This document shows positions 7,330-14,865 of a stretch of 64,000 bases of DNA, in pieces (the first letter of the stretch is position 1; each line of letters opens with the position of its first letter). Both the position numbers and the translations under genes were made by a program. The stretch covers positions 1 to 64,000 of the forward strand of contig CAXXIF010000003.1 of assembly GCA_963677375.2 (NCBI GenBank), given 5' to 3'. The stretch is from Pseudaeromonas sp963677375. Lineage in GTDB: Bacteria; Pseudomonadota; Gammaproteobacteria; Enterobacterales; Aeromonadaceae. A model generated the notes under the pieces. The model was not told the origin of the DNA, did not search any database, and saw only the letters and a list, made by a program, of their open reading frames with translations.

Positions 7330-9336
7330 ATGAAAATTAAAATTGCTGATCTATCTATTTTGCATCGAGTCTATCTCAGCTTTGCCGTACTCATCGGCGT
7401 GTTGATGGCGGGGTCCGTGCTTAACTATTCCAGTCAGAACCAGCTCAATGAAGCGTTGGTCTCGGTGACCGAAGAGGCGGCGCCGATCGTCTTGCTGGCG
7501 AATAAACTGGAAGTCAGCCTGCTGTCGACCAACAAGCGCCTCACCGATGTGTTGTCGGAAAAAGACCCGCAGCAATTGACCGTCCTGATCAAAGAGCTGG
7601 AAACCTCGCGAACGCTATTTTCCCAATCGCTGGATAACTTCACTCAGGAGTCCGACAAGTTACCGCTGGTGAAAACCTATATTCCGACGCTGGATAAGGC
7701 ATCCAAAGCCTATCTGGCCGAGACCGCGGGTCTGGCTCAACAACGAGCTGAGTTGTTGACACTGTTACGCCAGACCAATAAGGGCAAGAGTGAGTTCCAA
7801 GCCATCATGCCACTCTTCAAGCAAGAACTCTCCGATATGCTGGCCAAGATTGATGACAGCTATGTGCAGGGAGTATTCCGCTCCATGCAGGCTAAACAGT
7901 CGCCCATTGAGATCTCGACTTATGACGCCCTGAACCAGAGCAGCCCGACACAGGTTGCCGCTGCGTTGGAACGGAACCGGAAACAAATCGCCGATTACAA
8001 TAAGGCCGTTGCCGACCTCAAGCTGGAAATACCCAGTCTGGAGAATGATATTGGCCTCTACATCAAAGGCTTCATTCTCAATACCACTCAGGATAAGGGC
8101 TTACTGGCTCGCTATCTGGAGCTGGTCAAAACCCAAGTCGAGTTGGAAAAGAAAGCCAAGAATGCCAGCCTGCAAGTCGTTGCGGTACAAGCTGAACTGG
8201 GCCGCCTGCAGCAGGTTGCACAGGGAGTCATGAACCAAAGCATCGATAATGCCAATAGCACCCTGGCTACCGGTCGCATGCAATTGCTTGGCACTGTCAT
8301 CCTGGCGATTGCCTTTGCCTTCGGCGTAGCCATGCAACTGGCCAAGAGTATCCGCACCCCGGTGCGACAGTTGATCGATGTATTGCATGCCGTGACTCAG
8401 GGGGATATGACCCGTCGCGTCATCTACCGGAACCAGAATGAATTTGGCCGTCTCGGCACTCAGGTAAACACCCTGGTGGAGCAAATGGGTGATGTACTGA
8501 AGAAGCTATCTCTGGCAGCCAGTCAGCTCAATCAGGCCGCTCACGACAACCGGACCACAGCGGAACGCTCAAGCGCCGAGCTGAATTTACAGCGTCAGGA
8601 GACAGCCAGCGTGGCGGCTGCCATGACGGAGATGGAAGCCTCGGTTCGCGAAGTAGCGCAAGCCGCCAACCAGACACTGGATCAAGTGATGGCGGTGGAA
8701 AAAGCCTCTGAAGCCGGTCGCAATATCATGGCGACCAATATTTCCACCACCCACCAGTTGGCAAACAAGCTGACCGAAACCGGCAAGGTGATTGGTGACG
8801 TCAATAACATGAGCGGAAACATTGGTAATATTCTCGACGTCATTCGTGGTATTGCCGAACAGACTAATTTGCTGGCACTGAACGCCGCCATCGAAGCAGC
8901 CCGTGCCGGCGAACATGGCCGCGGTTTCGCCGTCGTCGCCGATGAAGTCCGAACCCTGGCTCGCCGTACCGCCGACTCGACCTCAGAAATTCGCTCCATG
9001 ATCGAAGGGCTGCAACAGGCCGTCCAACGTGCGGTCCGCGTGATGAACGAATGCAGTGGTGAAATGGAATCCAGTGTCCAGCAAAGCTCCAACGCCAATA
9101 GCTCCATGGAAGAGATCCAGGCCATCATCACCATGATCAGCGACATGTCCAGCCAGATCGCCTCGGCAGCCGAACAGCAACAGGCCACGAGTGCTGAAAT
9201 ATCCTCCAACATCAACCGGATTTCCGAGATCTCGGACTCCAACTATGAGGGTATCCAGGAAGTGGCCAAGACCAGCTTGATCCTGGATGAACTGGCCATA
9301 CAGCAGCAAGAGTTGGTGCATCGCTTCCATCTGTAA
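7330..9336 (+). CDS. Methyl-accepting chemotaxis protein
   Basis: 668 residues from the ATG at 7330; a TTG at 7312 is an alternative and neither has a strong ribosome site. Membrane segments are at about 12-32 and 318-337, bracketing a periplasmic, mostly helical sensor of roughly 285 residues. A HAMP domain follows (KSIRTPVRQLIDVLHAVTQGDMTRR) and then the long signalling coiled coil with the hairpin motif EQTNLLALNAAIEAARAGEHGRGF near residues 515-540. No C-terminal receptor-binding pentapeptide is evident (it ends VHRFHL). It signals through CheA/CheW to the flagellar motor. The ligand cannot be deduced. The gene is monocistronic, divergent from hinT. Confidence 0.93.
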   Translation: MKIKIADLSILHRVYLSFAVLIGVLMAGSVLNYSSQNQLNEALVSVTEEAAPIVLLANKLEVSLLSTNKRLTDVLSEKDPQQLTVLIKELETSRTLFSQSLDNFTQESDKLPLVKTYIPTLDKASKAYLAETAGLAQQRAELLTLLRQTNKGKSEFQAIMPLFKQELSDMLAKIDDSYVQGVFRSMQAKQSPIEISTYDALNQSSPTQVAAALERNRKQIADYNKAVADLKLEIPSLENDIGLYIKGFILNTTQDKGLLARYLELVKTQVELEKKAKNASLQVVAVQAELGRLQQVAQGVMNQSIDNANSTLATGRMQLLGTVILAIAFAFGVAMQLAKSIRTPVRQLIDVLHAVTQGDMTRRVIYRNQNEFGRLGTQVNTLVEQMGDVLKKLSLAASQLNQAAHDNRTTAERSSAELNLQRQETASVAAAMTEMEASVREVAQAANQTLDQVMAVEKASEAGRNIMATNISTTHQLANKLTETGKVIGDVNNMSGNIGNILDVIRGIAEQTNLLALNAAIEAARAGEHGRGFAVVADEVRTLARRTADSTSEIRSMIEGLQQAVQRAVRVMNECSGEMESSVQQSSNANSSMEEIQAIITMISDMSSQIASAAEQQQATSAEISSNINRISEISDSNYEGIQEVAKTSLILDELAIQQQELVHRFHL

Positions 9337-10288
9337 TGACTGGCTGCGACAAAATACAAAGGGGAGCTACTGGCTCCCCTTCTTTATGTCTACCACTCCA
9401 AACAGCGGCAAGATTACAACTCGGCGATTGCCCCTTGCCCACCCCTTCATACGCCACCACTCGCAGATGCTGATGAGCAAAACGTGGCTTGAGTTGGCGA
9501 ACAATATAGTCAGCCAGTAACTCCACCGTTGTATCTGTATCCACCAGTTCGGTTTCCGCCGCGGCGATGGCCAACTGAAATTCACCCTGTGGTGCCTGAT
9601 AGCGGAAACCTAAATGTTGCGAGCCAAGATGCTTCGTCGCCAACGGACTGAGCTGCAACTGGGTGAGCGGTACCCGATCCTCTTGCGAGCCCAGATAGAT
9701 ATCGGTCCAGCGTTGGGCCCATTCACTCTCCAGGGCCAGATCACGACAACCATCAATCCACAATTCGATCATGGAGCGGTGACCATGGGCAATGCGTTGA
9801 CAATTGCCATCATGTTTCTTCAAACCATGACTGTAATGATAAAACGCCGTTGGAATGGATTCTGGACGTAGTGTGATGGTCAGACCTGCAATATTTTCCG
9901 GAAGACGATCACGGATCAAGTGGTGCAAATAGCTCGTTACACTCTCGCGAGTAATTGCCTGCGCCGGAATGAAAGCAAAAGCATCAGAGGGTGCCTGCAG
10001 ATGCAAACTCTGCTCACCTCGTAGGCAGTCCACAAAGTGATACCCCTCGCCTGAAGGGGCCACATGGCAACACGCCGCCTCTATCGGCACCAACAACCTG
10101 TGGTCAACCTCTGCATCTATGATGGCCTTGAGCTGTTTTTTTACTCGGGCAAAATCGAGCAGCATGCTCATTTCATTCAAAGACCCGGTCAGCTCGATAT
10201 CGACCAGCCAACTCTCGCCCACCATACCCCGCTCGGCGCATAGGTAGGAGGCATCGATCACAGTCAGGTCACGGACAAACAGCTTCAT
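9212..10288 (-). CDS. Tandem 6-pyruvoyl/6-carboxy-tetrahydropterin synthase-like protein, 3' frameshift
   Basis: The start is at 10288 (MKLFVRDLTVIDASYL). There are two T-fold (PTPS/QueD) units. The first half (1-130) keeps the fold-like pattern but lacks the zinc histidines. The second half has the canonical cluster YSHGLKKH...C163...HGH at 168-170, and an EGVGKG end motif. The family makes 6-carboxytetrahydropterin for queuosine or related pterins. As sequenced, the frame runs on into the antisense of the chemoreceptor gene to 9212 with non-family residues. One additional G in the G-run at 9431-9434 would give the family-like ending GKGAIAEL and a stop at 9414 (about 291 residues). The true end is therefore probably 9414. 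Two-domain versions occur in Vibrio and Shewanella relatives; which reaction they catalyse is uncertain. Confidence 0.75.
   Translation of the reverse strand: MKLFVRDLTVIDASYLCAERGMVGESWLVDIELTGSLNEMSMLLDFARVKKQLKAIIDAEVDHRLLVPIEAACCHVAPSGEGYHFVDCLRGEQSLHLQAPSDAFAFIPAQAITRESVTSYLHHLIRDRLPENIAGLTITLRPESIPTAFYHYSHGLKKHDGNCQRIAHGHRSMIELWIDGCRDLALESEWAQRWTDIYLGSQEDRVPLTQLQLSPLATKHLGSQHLGFRYQAPQGEFQLAIAAAETELVDTDTTVELLADYIVRQLKPRFAHQHLRVVAYEGVGKGQSPSCNLAAVWSGRHKEGEPVAPLCILSQPVITDGSDAPTLAAVWPVHPGSSWSWPLPGYPHSWSPRSRKSG
9360..9385. terminator. Terminator between chemoreceptor and pterin-synthase gene
   Basis: A 7-bp stem GGGGAGC/GCTCCCC (9361-9367, 9373-9379) is followed by a T-rich run on + and by TTTGTATTTT on -, so it serves both converging genes. 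Confidence 0.75.
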
Positions 10289-10618
10289 TTTTTGGCCCTC
10301 GGCTCGATGGGGGAAAAGCAACTGCAGCCAATACATTCAACAAGGAGCCCATTGCCGGATGAGCTGACCTTTTATACCGACTGATCTATATGGCGATGAA
10401 GATATCATTTTTACTGCGACTCGCCTGCCCTGGCATTAACCAATCCTCGAAGAGAGCACCTCCGATACGAAAAATGACGATAGGGTGGCGAAACGATTGA
10501 CCTCTCTCCGGCCATCTGGCTGACCCGGTTCCGCAGAGTAAAAACTGGGGCTTATGCGCTGTTTAGCTCTTGATTGCACAGATAATCAGCGAACGAGCAA
10601 CTGGCCTGGTTTAAGTGG
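10289..10618. other. Intergenic stretch, no gene found
   Basis: About 330 bp lies between the pterin-synthase gene and the tRNA-Pro promoter. I see no credible ORF, repeat or terminator here. It must contain the promoter of the leftward pterin-synthase gene, but I cannot pick one with confidence. Confidence 0.5.
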
Positions 10619-10647
10619 TTGACAGCCTGAGGGCAGAACCATAGACT
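10619..10647 (+). promoter_or_regulatory. Sigma-70 promoter of tRNA-Pro
   Basis: A perfect -35 TTGACA at 10619-10624 and a -10 TAGACT at 10642-10647 are separated by exactly 17 bp. A C-rich discriminator (CTCCTCCCG) follows, as in stable-RNA promoters under stringent control. The mature tRNA starts 42 bp after the -10. Confidence 0.8.
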
Positions 10648-10688
10648 CTCCTCCCGTTGGGTTAGCAAGCCTGCAACTCAACGACTCT

Positions 10689-10765
10689 CGGCGCGTAGCG
10701 CAGCCAGGTAGCGCACTGTCATGGGGTGTCAGGGGTCGGAGGTTCAAATCCTCTCGCGCCGACCA
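10689..10765 (+). tRNA. tRNA-Pro (anticodon GGG)
   Basis: A 77-nt cloverleaf: acceptor CGGCGCG pairs with CGCGCCG, with an encoded CCA. The D arm is GCGC-AGCCAGGTA-GCGC, the anticodon loop ATGGGGT gives anticodon GGG (reads CCC/CCU), and the T arm is GGAGG-TTCAAAT-CCTCT. It is nearly identical in layout to E. coli proL tRNA-Pro2. It is followed 14 nt later by a strong terminator. Confidence 0.95.
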
Positions 10766-10778
10766 TACAACCCTCGGA

Positions 10779-10810
10779 AAAGCCTCACTTTTTAGTGAGG
10801 CTTTTTTGTT
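10779..10810. terminator. Terminator of tRNA-Pro, shared with DUF3465 gene
   Basis: A 9-bp stem AGCCTCACT/AGTGAGGCT (10781-10789, 10794-10802) with a TTTT loop, followed by TTTTTTG on + and AAAAGG-flanked on -. It is bidirectional between convergent genes. Confidence 0.9.
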
Positions 10811-10826
10811 TCAGCCACTGAACCAG

Positions 10827-11285
10827 TTATTCGTAACGGCGCCCGGCATATTCGATCCAGCCACCGGATGTCTGGTCTGCCGCCCTTGGAAGGGCATCGT
10901 GCAATTCACCGCCTTGGAGACTCCAGATATAATTGCCGGCAACCGTAGCCTGACTGCCATACTCGATACCTGCAATTCGACCCGCCTTCGTCACATCGTG
11001 AACCACCTGCAGAGTCATACCATTACCAATCTCGATGATAAATCGTTGCTCCCCAGCTCCTTCCTTGGTTTCCGGCAAGACCTGGATAACGCGCCCGGAG
11101 ACGATGGCAGTAAGATTGCTCTGCTGTTGCTGATAGGCAGATGCCAGCATGGATTCATCTTTCTTGGCCTGTTGACGCCAGGGTTCAACCTTGGAGGCGA
11201 TAACCAGTTGATGTCGAATAGCTTTAATCCCGGCATAGCCCATGACACAGATCGCCAGAATGATCAGTATGTATTTACGTTGCAT
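10827..11285 (-). CDS. DUF3465 family protein, membrane-anchored
   Basis: 152 residues from 11285 (MQRKYILIILAICVMGYAG), with GAAGGG upstream. One N-terminal membrane segment or uncleaved signal (residues 5-20) is followed by a helical linker and a small beta-barrel-like domain with SGRVIQVLPETKEGAGEQRFIIEIGNG. The C-terminal GGWIEYAGRRYE resembles the DUF3465 ending in which a nucleic-acid/OB-like fold has been suggested. The domain would be periplasmic. No function is known; the family is seen in Vibrio, Shewanella and related genera. Confidence 0.75.
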   Translation of the reverse strand: MQRKYILIILAICVMGYAGIKAIRHQLVIASKVEPWRQQAKKDESMLASAYQQQQSNLTAIVSGRVIQVLPETKEGAGEQRFIIEIGNGMTLQVVHDVTKAGRIAGIEYGSQATVAGNYIWSLQGGELHDALPRAADQTSGGWIEYAGRRYE

Positions 11286-11535
11286 TGGGTTTCCCTTCTC
11301 CCGAAAGATGAGCTCAACGCAGGCATGATACACAGCCCTTCGCCAATTTCACCGAGATTGGGCATTTCCCGTCATCGGGTCTGGCACACCGGGAATTTTG
11401 TGACCCCCACCGCTTGGCGAACATTCTCCTGAAATACCCTTGTTAATTTTGTGACATCTCCACTTCCTGCTCGATATGCGAACTCATATGATTCCATGGT
11501 ACCGGTTTCATGTTTATTTTTTGCACGGAGTTGCT

Positions 11536-12039
11536 ATGTCGATATTCAAGCCTGCCCTGGTGGCTTATTTTGAAAAATGCGGTGTCAACGCTGAGGATGC
11601 CAAGCGTGTACACGGTTTGTTTGGGCAGAATTATGCGGCCATGGTGCGCCATATGGAGAGCATGGGCTCCACGGGAGACAGCAAAGCGCTGGCAGCAGTA
11701 CAGATTGCGGATGATGCCTTCTTTGCTCCGTCACACTATCCAGATGGCCCGCATTGGGGATATATCGAATCCGAAGAGGATATTTATCAGTTACTGGATG
11801 CCATTCGTGCGGCCGGGATCTGTAGCATTGCCATCTATCAGCATGCCTTTGCTCAGGATGTTGCTCACGATTATGCCGATGTCTATAACCGCTTCTTGAG
11901 CGAAGCCCAGCAACAGGCCCAGCGGCGAGGCATGCGGATTGAAATAGACTGCTGGTTAAGCCGTTTCCATCAGGATGCCCAACAAGTGAAAACGATTCGA
12001 GCCTCTCGAGGCTTGAGTGCTATTTTTACTGACAGTTAA
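11536..12039 (+). CDS. Conserved hypothetical protein, unknown function
   Basis: 167 residues from the ATG at 11536, chosen because GGAG sits 5 bp upstream; the longer in-frame ORF from 11476 has no ribosome site. It is soluble, acidic and helical, with no signal, membrane segment or known motif. Two notable stretches are the N-terminal YFEKCGVNAEDAKRVHGLFG and the aromatic FFAPSHYPDGPHWGYIESEEDIYQLL. I do not recognise the family. It converges on nifQ with only 5 bp between stops, so it ends the + unit next to the nif block; a nif role cannot be inferred from position alone. Confidence 0.6.
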   Translation: MSIFKPALVAYFEKCGVNAEDAKRVHGLFGQNYAAMVRHMESMGSTGDSKALAAVQIADDAFFAPSHYPDGPHWGYIESEEDIYQLLDAIRAAGICSIAIYQHAFAQDVAHDYADVYNRFLSEAQQQAQRRGMRIEIDCWLSRFHQDAQQVKTIRASRGLSAIFTDS

Positions 12040-12044
12040 TCCGC

Positions 12045-12650
12045 TCAGGACTCATCAATGCTGAAGCAGCTACTTCGCTCCGGGCAAATATCACAGCTCG
12101 GAGCCCGGCAGAGATAGGCCCCTTCCTGCTCGCACAATTGGCGATAGAAGAATTTTTTCCAGCGCATGTCATCCTGGTTGAGCAGCACCAGTTGTGGAAA
12201 ACAATCCTGCATCAGCAGGCGCAATTGGGTGCGGGAGTCCAACCCCAGATCTTCCCATAGATGATTGAATCCCATACTAGCTGTGGCCAGCACAGCACTC
12301 AACTCGGGTAATGGCGTGGCAATATAGCCATTGAGCCACAGCGCCAAATCATCCCGCTCTTGATAGCGCGGAGCCAGCAACTCACTCAGCACCTGCTGTC
12401 GCTGCAGTTGTTTACAATCCATGGGGGCGAGTACAGATAGCGATTCACCCAAGCTGAAAAAGCTCGCTGGCGAAAGCCCCATGAATTCGGGTAACAGCGC
12501 TCGCCCCGAGGTGAAGCGCAGATAGAGTTGCCGTAACCAATAGTGGCAAGCCACATAGTGGCGATAAGCCAGACTAACCACCTCAGCTTTGGCTAAAGCC
12601 GCCCCGACAATGCTCTCTTCTTGAACCCGCACTATTTTACAATCTTGCAT
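12045..12650 (-). CDS. nifQ: NifQ, molybdenum donor for FeMo-cofactor
   Basis: 201 residues from the ATG at 12650 (MQDCKIVRVQEE). The start is inside the end of fdxN (19 bp overlap), so translation is coupled. The diagnostic C-terminal cysteine pattern C-x4-C-x2-C-x5-C is present at residues 181, 186, 189 and 195, and these ligate the Mo-Fe-S cluster. NifQ passes molybdenum to NifEN/NifH during FeMo-cofactor synthesis. The adjoining nifB and fdxN recreate the nifB-fdxN-(nifO)-nifQ order of Azotobacter; nifO is absent here. Expression probably comes from the sigma-54 promoter before nifB. Confidence 0.93.
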   Translation of the reverse strand: MQDCKIVRVQEESIVGAALAKAEVVSLAYRHYVACHYWLRQLYLRFTSGRALLPEFMGLSPASFFSLGESLSVLAPMDCKQLQRQQVLSELLAPRYQERDDLALWLNGYIATPLPELSAVLATASMGFNHLWEDLGLDSRTQLRLLMQDCFPQLVLLNQDDMRWKKFFYRQLCEQEGAYLCRAPSCDICPERSSCFSIDES

Positions 12651-12829
12651 ATAGCCCCCTCCACGGGGCAGATCAGCTGACAACGCGGGCCTTGCCGATT
12701 TTCTCGGCACTCATTACAGCGTTTGACCCGGATAGCAAACCGTCCCCCCTCCTCCACAATGGCACCCCGTGGACAGATCACCTGGCAGTTATAACAACCA
12801 ATGCATAAATCGGTAATCTGGCAACTCAT
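12632..12829 (-). CDS. fdxN: FdxN-type 2[4Fe-4S] ferredoxin
   Basis: 65 residues. The cluster motifs are C9-x2-C12-x2-C15-x3-C19 followed by proline, and C38-x2-C41-x8-C50-x3-C54 followed by proline. The long x8 gap in the second motif is typical of nif-associated FdxN/FdxB ferredoxins. Its ATG overlaps the nifB stop (TGATG) and its end overlaps nifQ. In the Azotobacter system this ferredoxin supports NifB-co formation by NifB; I infer the same role from the operon. Confidence 0.92.
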   Translation of the reverse strand: MSCQITDLCIGCYNCQVICPRGAIVEEGGRFAIRVKRCNECRENRQGPRCQLICPVEGAICKIVK

Positions 12830-14277
12830 CAGGCCACTCCTTGCTGCCGGGTTGTATCATCACTGCGGACTCGCTGCTCCCACCATTGCTGCAACGCTTC
12901 GCGGATCGGCTGCCAGGCATAATCGACCACGGGAGCAATGCCAGCCTCTTCCAACTGTTGCCAAGGAGCCATGCCCACCCGGGCACAGAATACGGCATCC
13001 ACATCAGTCAACAGATCCAGCATGGTTGTAAAGGTGGTCTGTTGTGCATCCGTATCGCAGTCACTCTCGCCCTGACAGTACAAAGGAACATGACGTTCAC
13101 CCACCCGTACCGCCCCTTCACTGGAGACAGCATAGATCTGGAAACGGCGAACATGGCCGAAGTGCTGATCAATCACATCACCACTCTGACTTGCGACCGC
13201 AACCAGACAAGCATCATCATCTTCCGATGCGCCCTGGGTCGATAACGCCGCCTGAATTCGCGTCCGGCGGTGCATCACACTCTGATAGGGCTCAACCTCC
13301 GTCTCCAGCTTATCCAGTGTGAACTCCTGGCTACGATCTTCACCCAGCATGCCGACGGCATCGGCTCGGCACTGCTGGCAGTGGCTCATTTGTGGCATGG
13401 CGCCACCACAGAGTTCGCGCACCTGATCCACCTCATAGGGCATCGGCTCGCGTTGACCATTCAAACCAAAATAGGTGCCATGCTCCGGCTTGGAAATCAG
13501 CGGCATTATGTTATGCAAGAAAGCTCCCATGTCCCGAATCACTTCGCTCACTTCGGGTAAGTGGGCATCGTTGATACCAGGGATCAGGACGGAGTTCACC
13601 TTAACCAGCACGCCCCGCTCAATCAGCTTTTGCATTCCCTCCAATTGCCGATCAATCAATGCCTGGGCTCCATCACGCCCTCGCAGACGCTGACCATCCA
13701 GATAGACCCAGTCGTAGATACCGGCGCTGACATGGGCATCGATGGCATTCATGGTGATGGTCACATGGTCCACTCCCAGTTCAATCAGATGATCGACGGC
13801 TTGTGGCAAGGCCAGACCGTTGGTCGAGATGCACAACTTCACATCTGGCAACGCACTGCGCAGTCCCTCCAACGTATCAAAAGTGCGACTGGCATTGGCC
13901 AGGGGATCGCCAGGGCCGGCAATGCCAATCACCGACAACTGAGGAATGGCAGCCGCCACGGCCTTGGCCTTGCGGATCGCCATCTGCGGTGTCAGCAGTT
14001 CAGAGACCACGCCAGGCCGGGATTCATTGGCACAGTCATATTTCCGGTTGCAATAATTGCATTGCACATTACAGGCCGGAGCTACCGCCAGGTGCATCCG
14101 CGCATAACGGTGATGCGCCGACGGTGAGTAGCAGGGATGCTGTGCCACCTTGTCGATGACGGTCCGGGATAATCCTCCTCGGGAGACTGAGGCACTGCCA
14201 GAACTGCTGGAACCGCAACCACCGGAAGAAGAATTGCCGCTGCCGCAGCGTTGTTGGGAAGAAGATGGAGTATTCAT
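12829..14277 (-). CDS. nifB: NifB, radical SAM FeMo-cofactor precursor synthase
   Basis: 482 residues. A Gly/Ser/Cys-rich N-terminal tail (with C11 and C21) is followed by the radical SAM triad C69-x3-C73-x2-C76 (APACNVQCNYCNRK). Then come YDCANESRPGVVSE, GIAGPGDPLAN (SAM site) and HCQQCRADAVGMLGEDR, the last carrying cluster-ligand cysteines. The C-terminal third (about 360-482) is a NifX/NafY-like domain (VAVASQSGDVIDQHFGHV). NifB fuses two [4Fe-4S] units with a carbide to make NifB-co, essential for all nitrogenases. The start is at 14277, with AAGGA 9 bp upstream. It heads nifB-fdxN-nifQ and is preceded by a -24/-12 promoter and a NifA site. Confidence 0.97.
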   Translation of the reverse strand: MNTPSSSQQRCGSGNSSSGGCGSSSSGSASVSRGGLSRTVIDKVAQHPCYSPSAHHRYARMHLAVAPACNVQCNYCNRKYDCANESRPGVVSELLTPQMAIRKAKAVAAAIPQLSVIGIAGPGDPLANASRTFDTLEGLRSALPDVKLCISTNGLALPQAVDHLIELGVDHVTITMNAIDAHVSAGIYDWVYLDGQRLRGRDGAQALIDRQLEGMQKLIERGVLVKVNSVLIPGINDAHLPEVSEVIRDMGAFLHNIMPLISKPEHGTYFGLNGQREPMPYEVDQVRELCGGAMPQMSHCQQCRADAVGMLGEDRSQEFTLDKLETEVEPYQSVMHRRTRIQAALSTQGASEDDDACLVAVASQSGDVIDQHFGHVRRFQIYAVSSEGAVRVGERHVPLYCQGESDCDTDAQQTTFTTMLDLLTDVDAVFCARVGMAPWQQLEEAGIAPVVDYAWQPIREALQQWWEQRVRSDDTTRQQGVA

Positions 14278-14330
14278 AATCTGGCTATCCTTGCACGGTA
14301 CGAGAGAGTCCAGGCGACTGAACAGTACTG

Positions 14331-14346
14331 TGCAAAGAGCAAGCCG
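14331..14346 (-). promoter_or_regulatory. Sigma-54 (-24/-12) promoter of nifB operon
   Basis: On the minus strand this reads CGGCTTGCTCTTTGCA: GG and GC are exactly 10 bp apart, with the conserved TTGCA at -12. The predicted start is near 14320, giving a leader of about 43 nt to the nifB ATG. The -24 TTG replaces consensus CAC, so it is a moderate match. Confidence 0.7.
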
Positions 14347-14440
14347 TTGTGTGTAAATTAATTAATTACTTATATTTCATATTGTTAAATTAAGTGTTAC
14401 GCAGCTATCGCCGTGTGGTTGTGATGCCAGAATCCGACAT

Positions 14441-14456
14441 TGTGGCAAAACAGACA
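14441..14456. promoter_or_regulatory. NifA upstream activator sequence of nifB
   Basis: TGT-N10-ACA (TGTGGCAAAACAGACA) exactly as the NifA consensus, centred about 128 bp upstream of the predicted nifB transcription start. An AT-rich stretch (about 14353-14395) between site and promoter could provide an IHF-type bend. Confidence 0.65.
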
Positions 14457-14865
14457 GAAATGGCACGCATTGAATCCGCTTGTTGCGGGTCATTGGAGCA
14501 TCACCAGGCTTAGATTTAACCAACCAGGTCCAATCGAGTGATGGATATCTAGATAGCGTCCTCCGAGTGGGACAAGATAGAGAGCAATCGGGGACAAACG
14601 TTTTTTCAAAGATCGAGGCTTAGTATCCCAAAAAGTGACACAGCTTTTATTTCTGTTGAAAAAATACGCAAAACCGTGGTTTGGGTCGCAGCAAAAACGG
14701 TCATAGAATAAACTTTTCCATCCTAACCCTGAGCTAGCGCAAGAAAAATGCAGAAATTACATAATGAAACGCTTTTCCTGCCTCACCACTTTTCAGCAAT
14801 CCCTGTAGAATGCGCCCAAGAAATTTTAGAAATCAAAAATCATTAATTAATCGGAGACCCCATCG
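14457..14865. other. Intergenic region upstream of pykF
   Basis: About 400 bp without an ORF or RNA gene I can support. It must hold the pykF promoter; an extended -10-like TGTAGAAT lies at about 14804-14811, roughly 55 bp before the pykF ATG. No strong hairpin was seen. Confidence 0.4.

Noticed and set aside
14459..14480. TGGCAC at 14460 as a plus-strand sigma-54 promoter for pykF
   Set aside because: No GC at the required 10-bp spacing, and it is about 400 bp from pykF.
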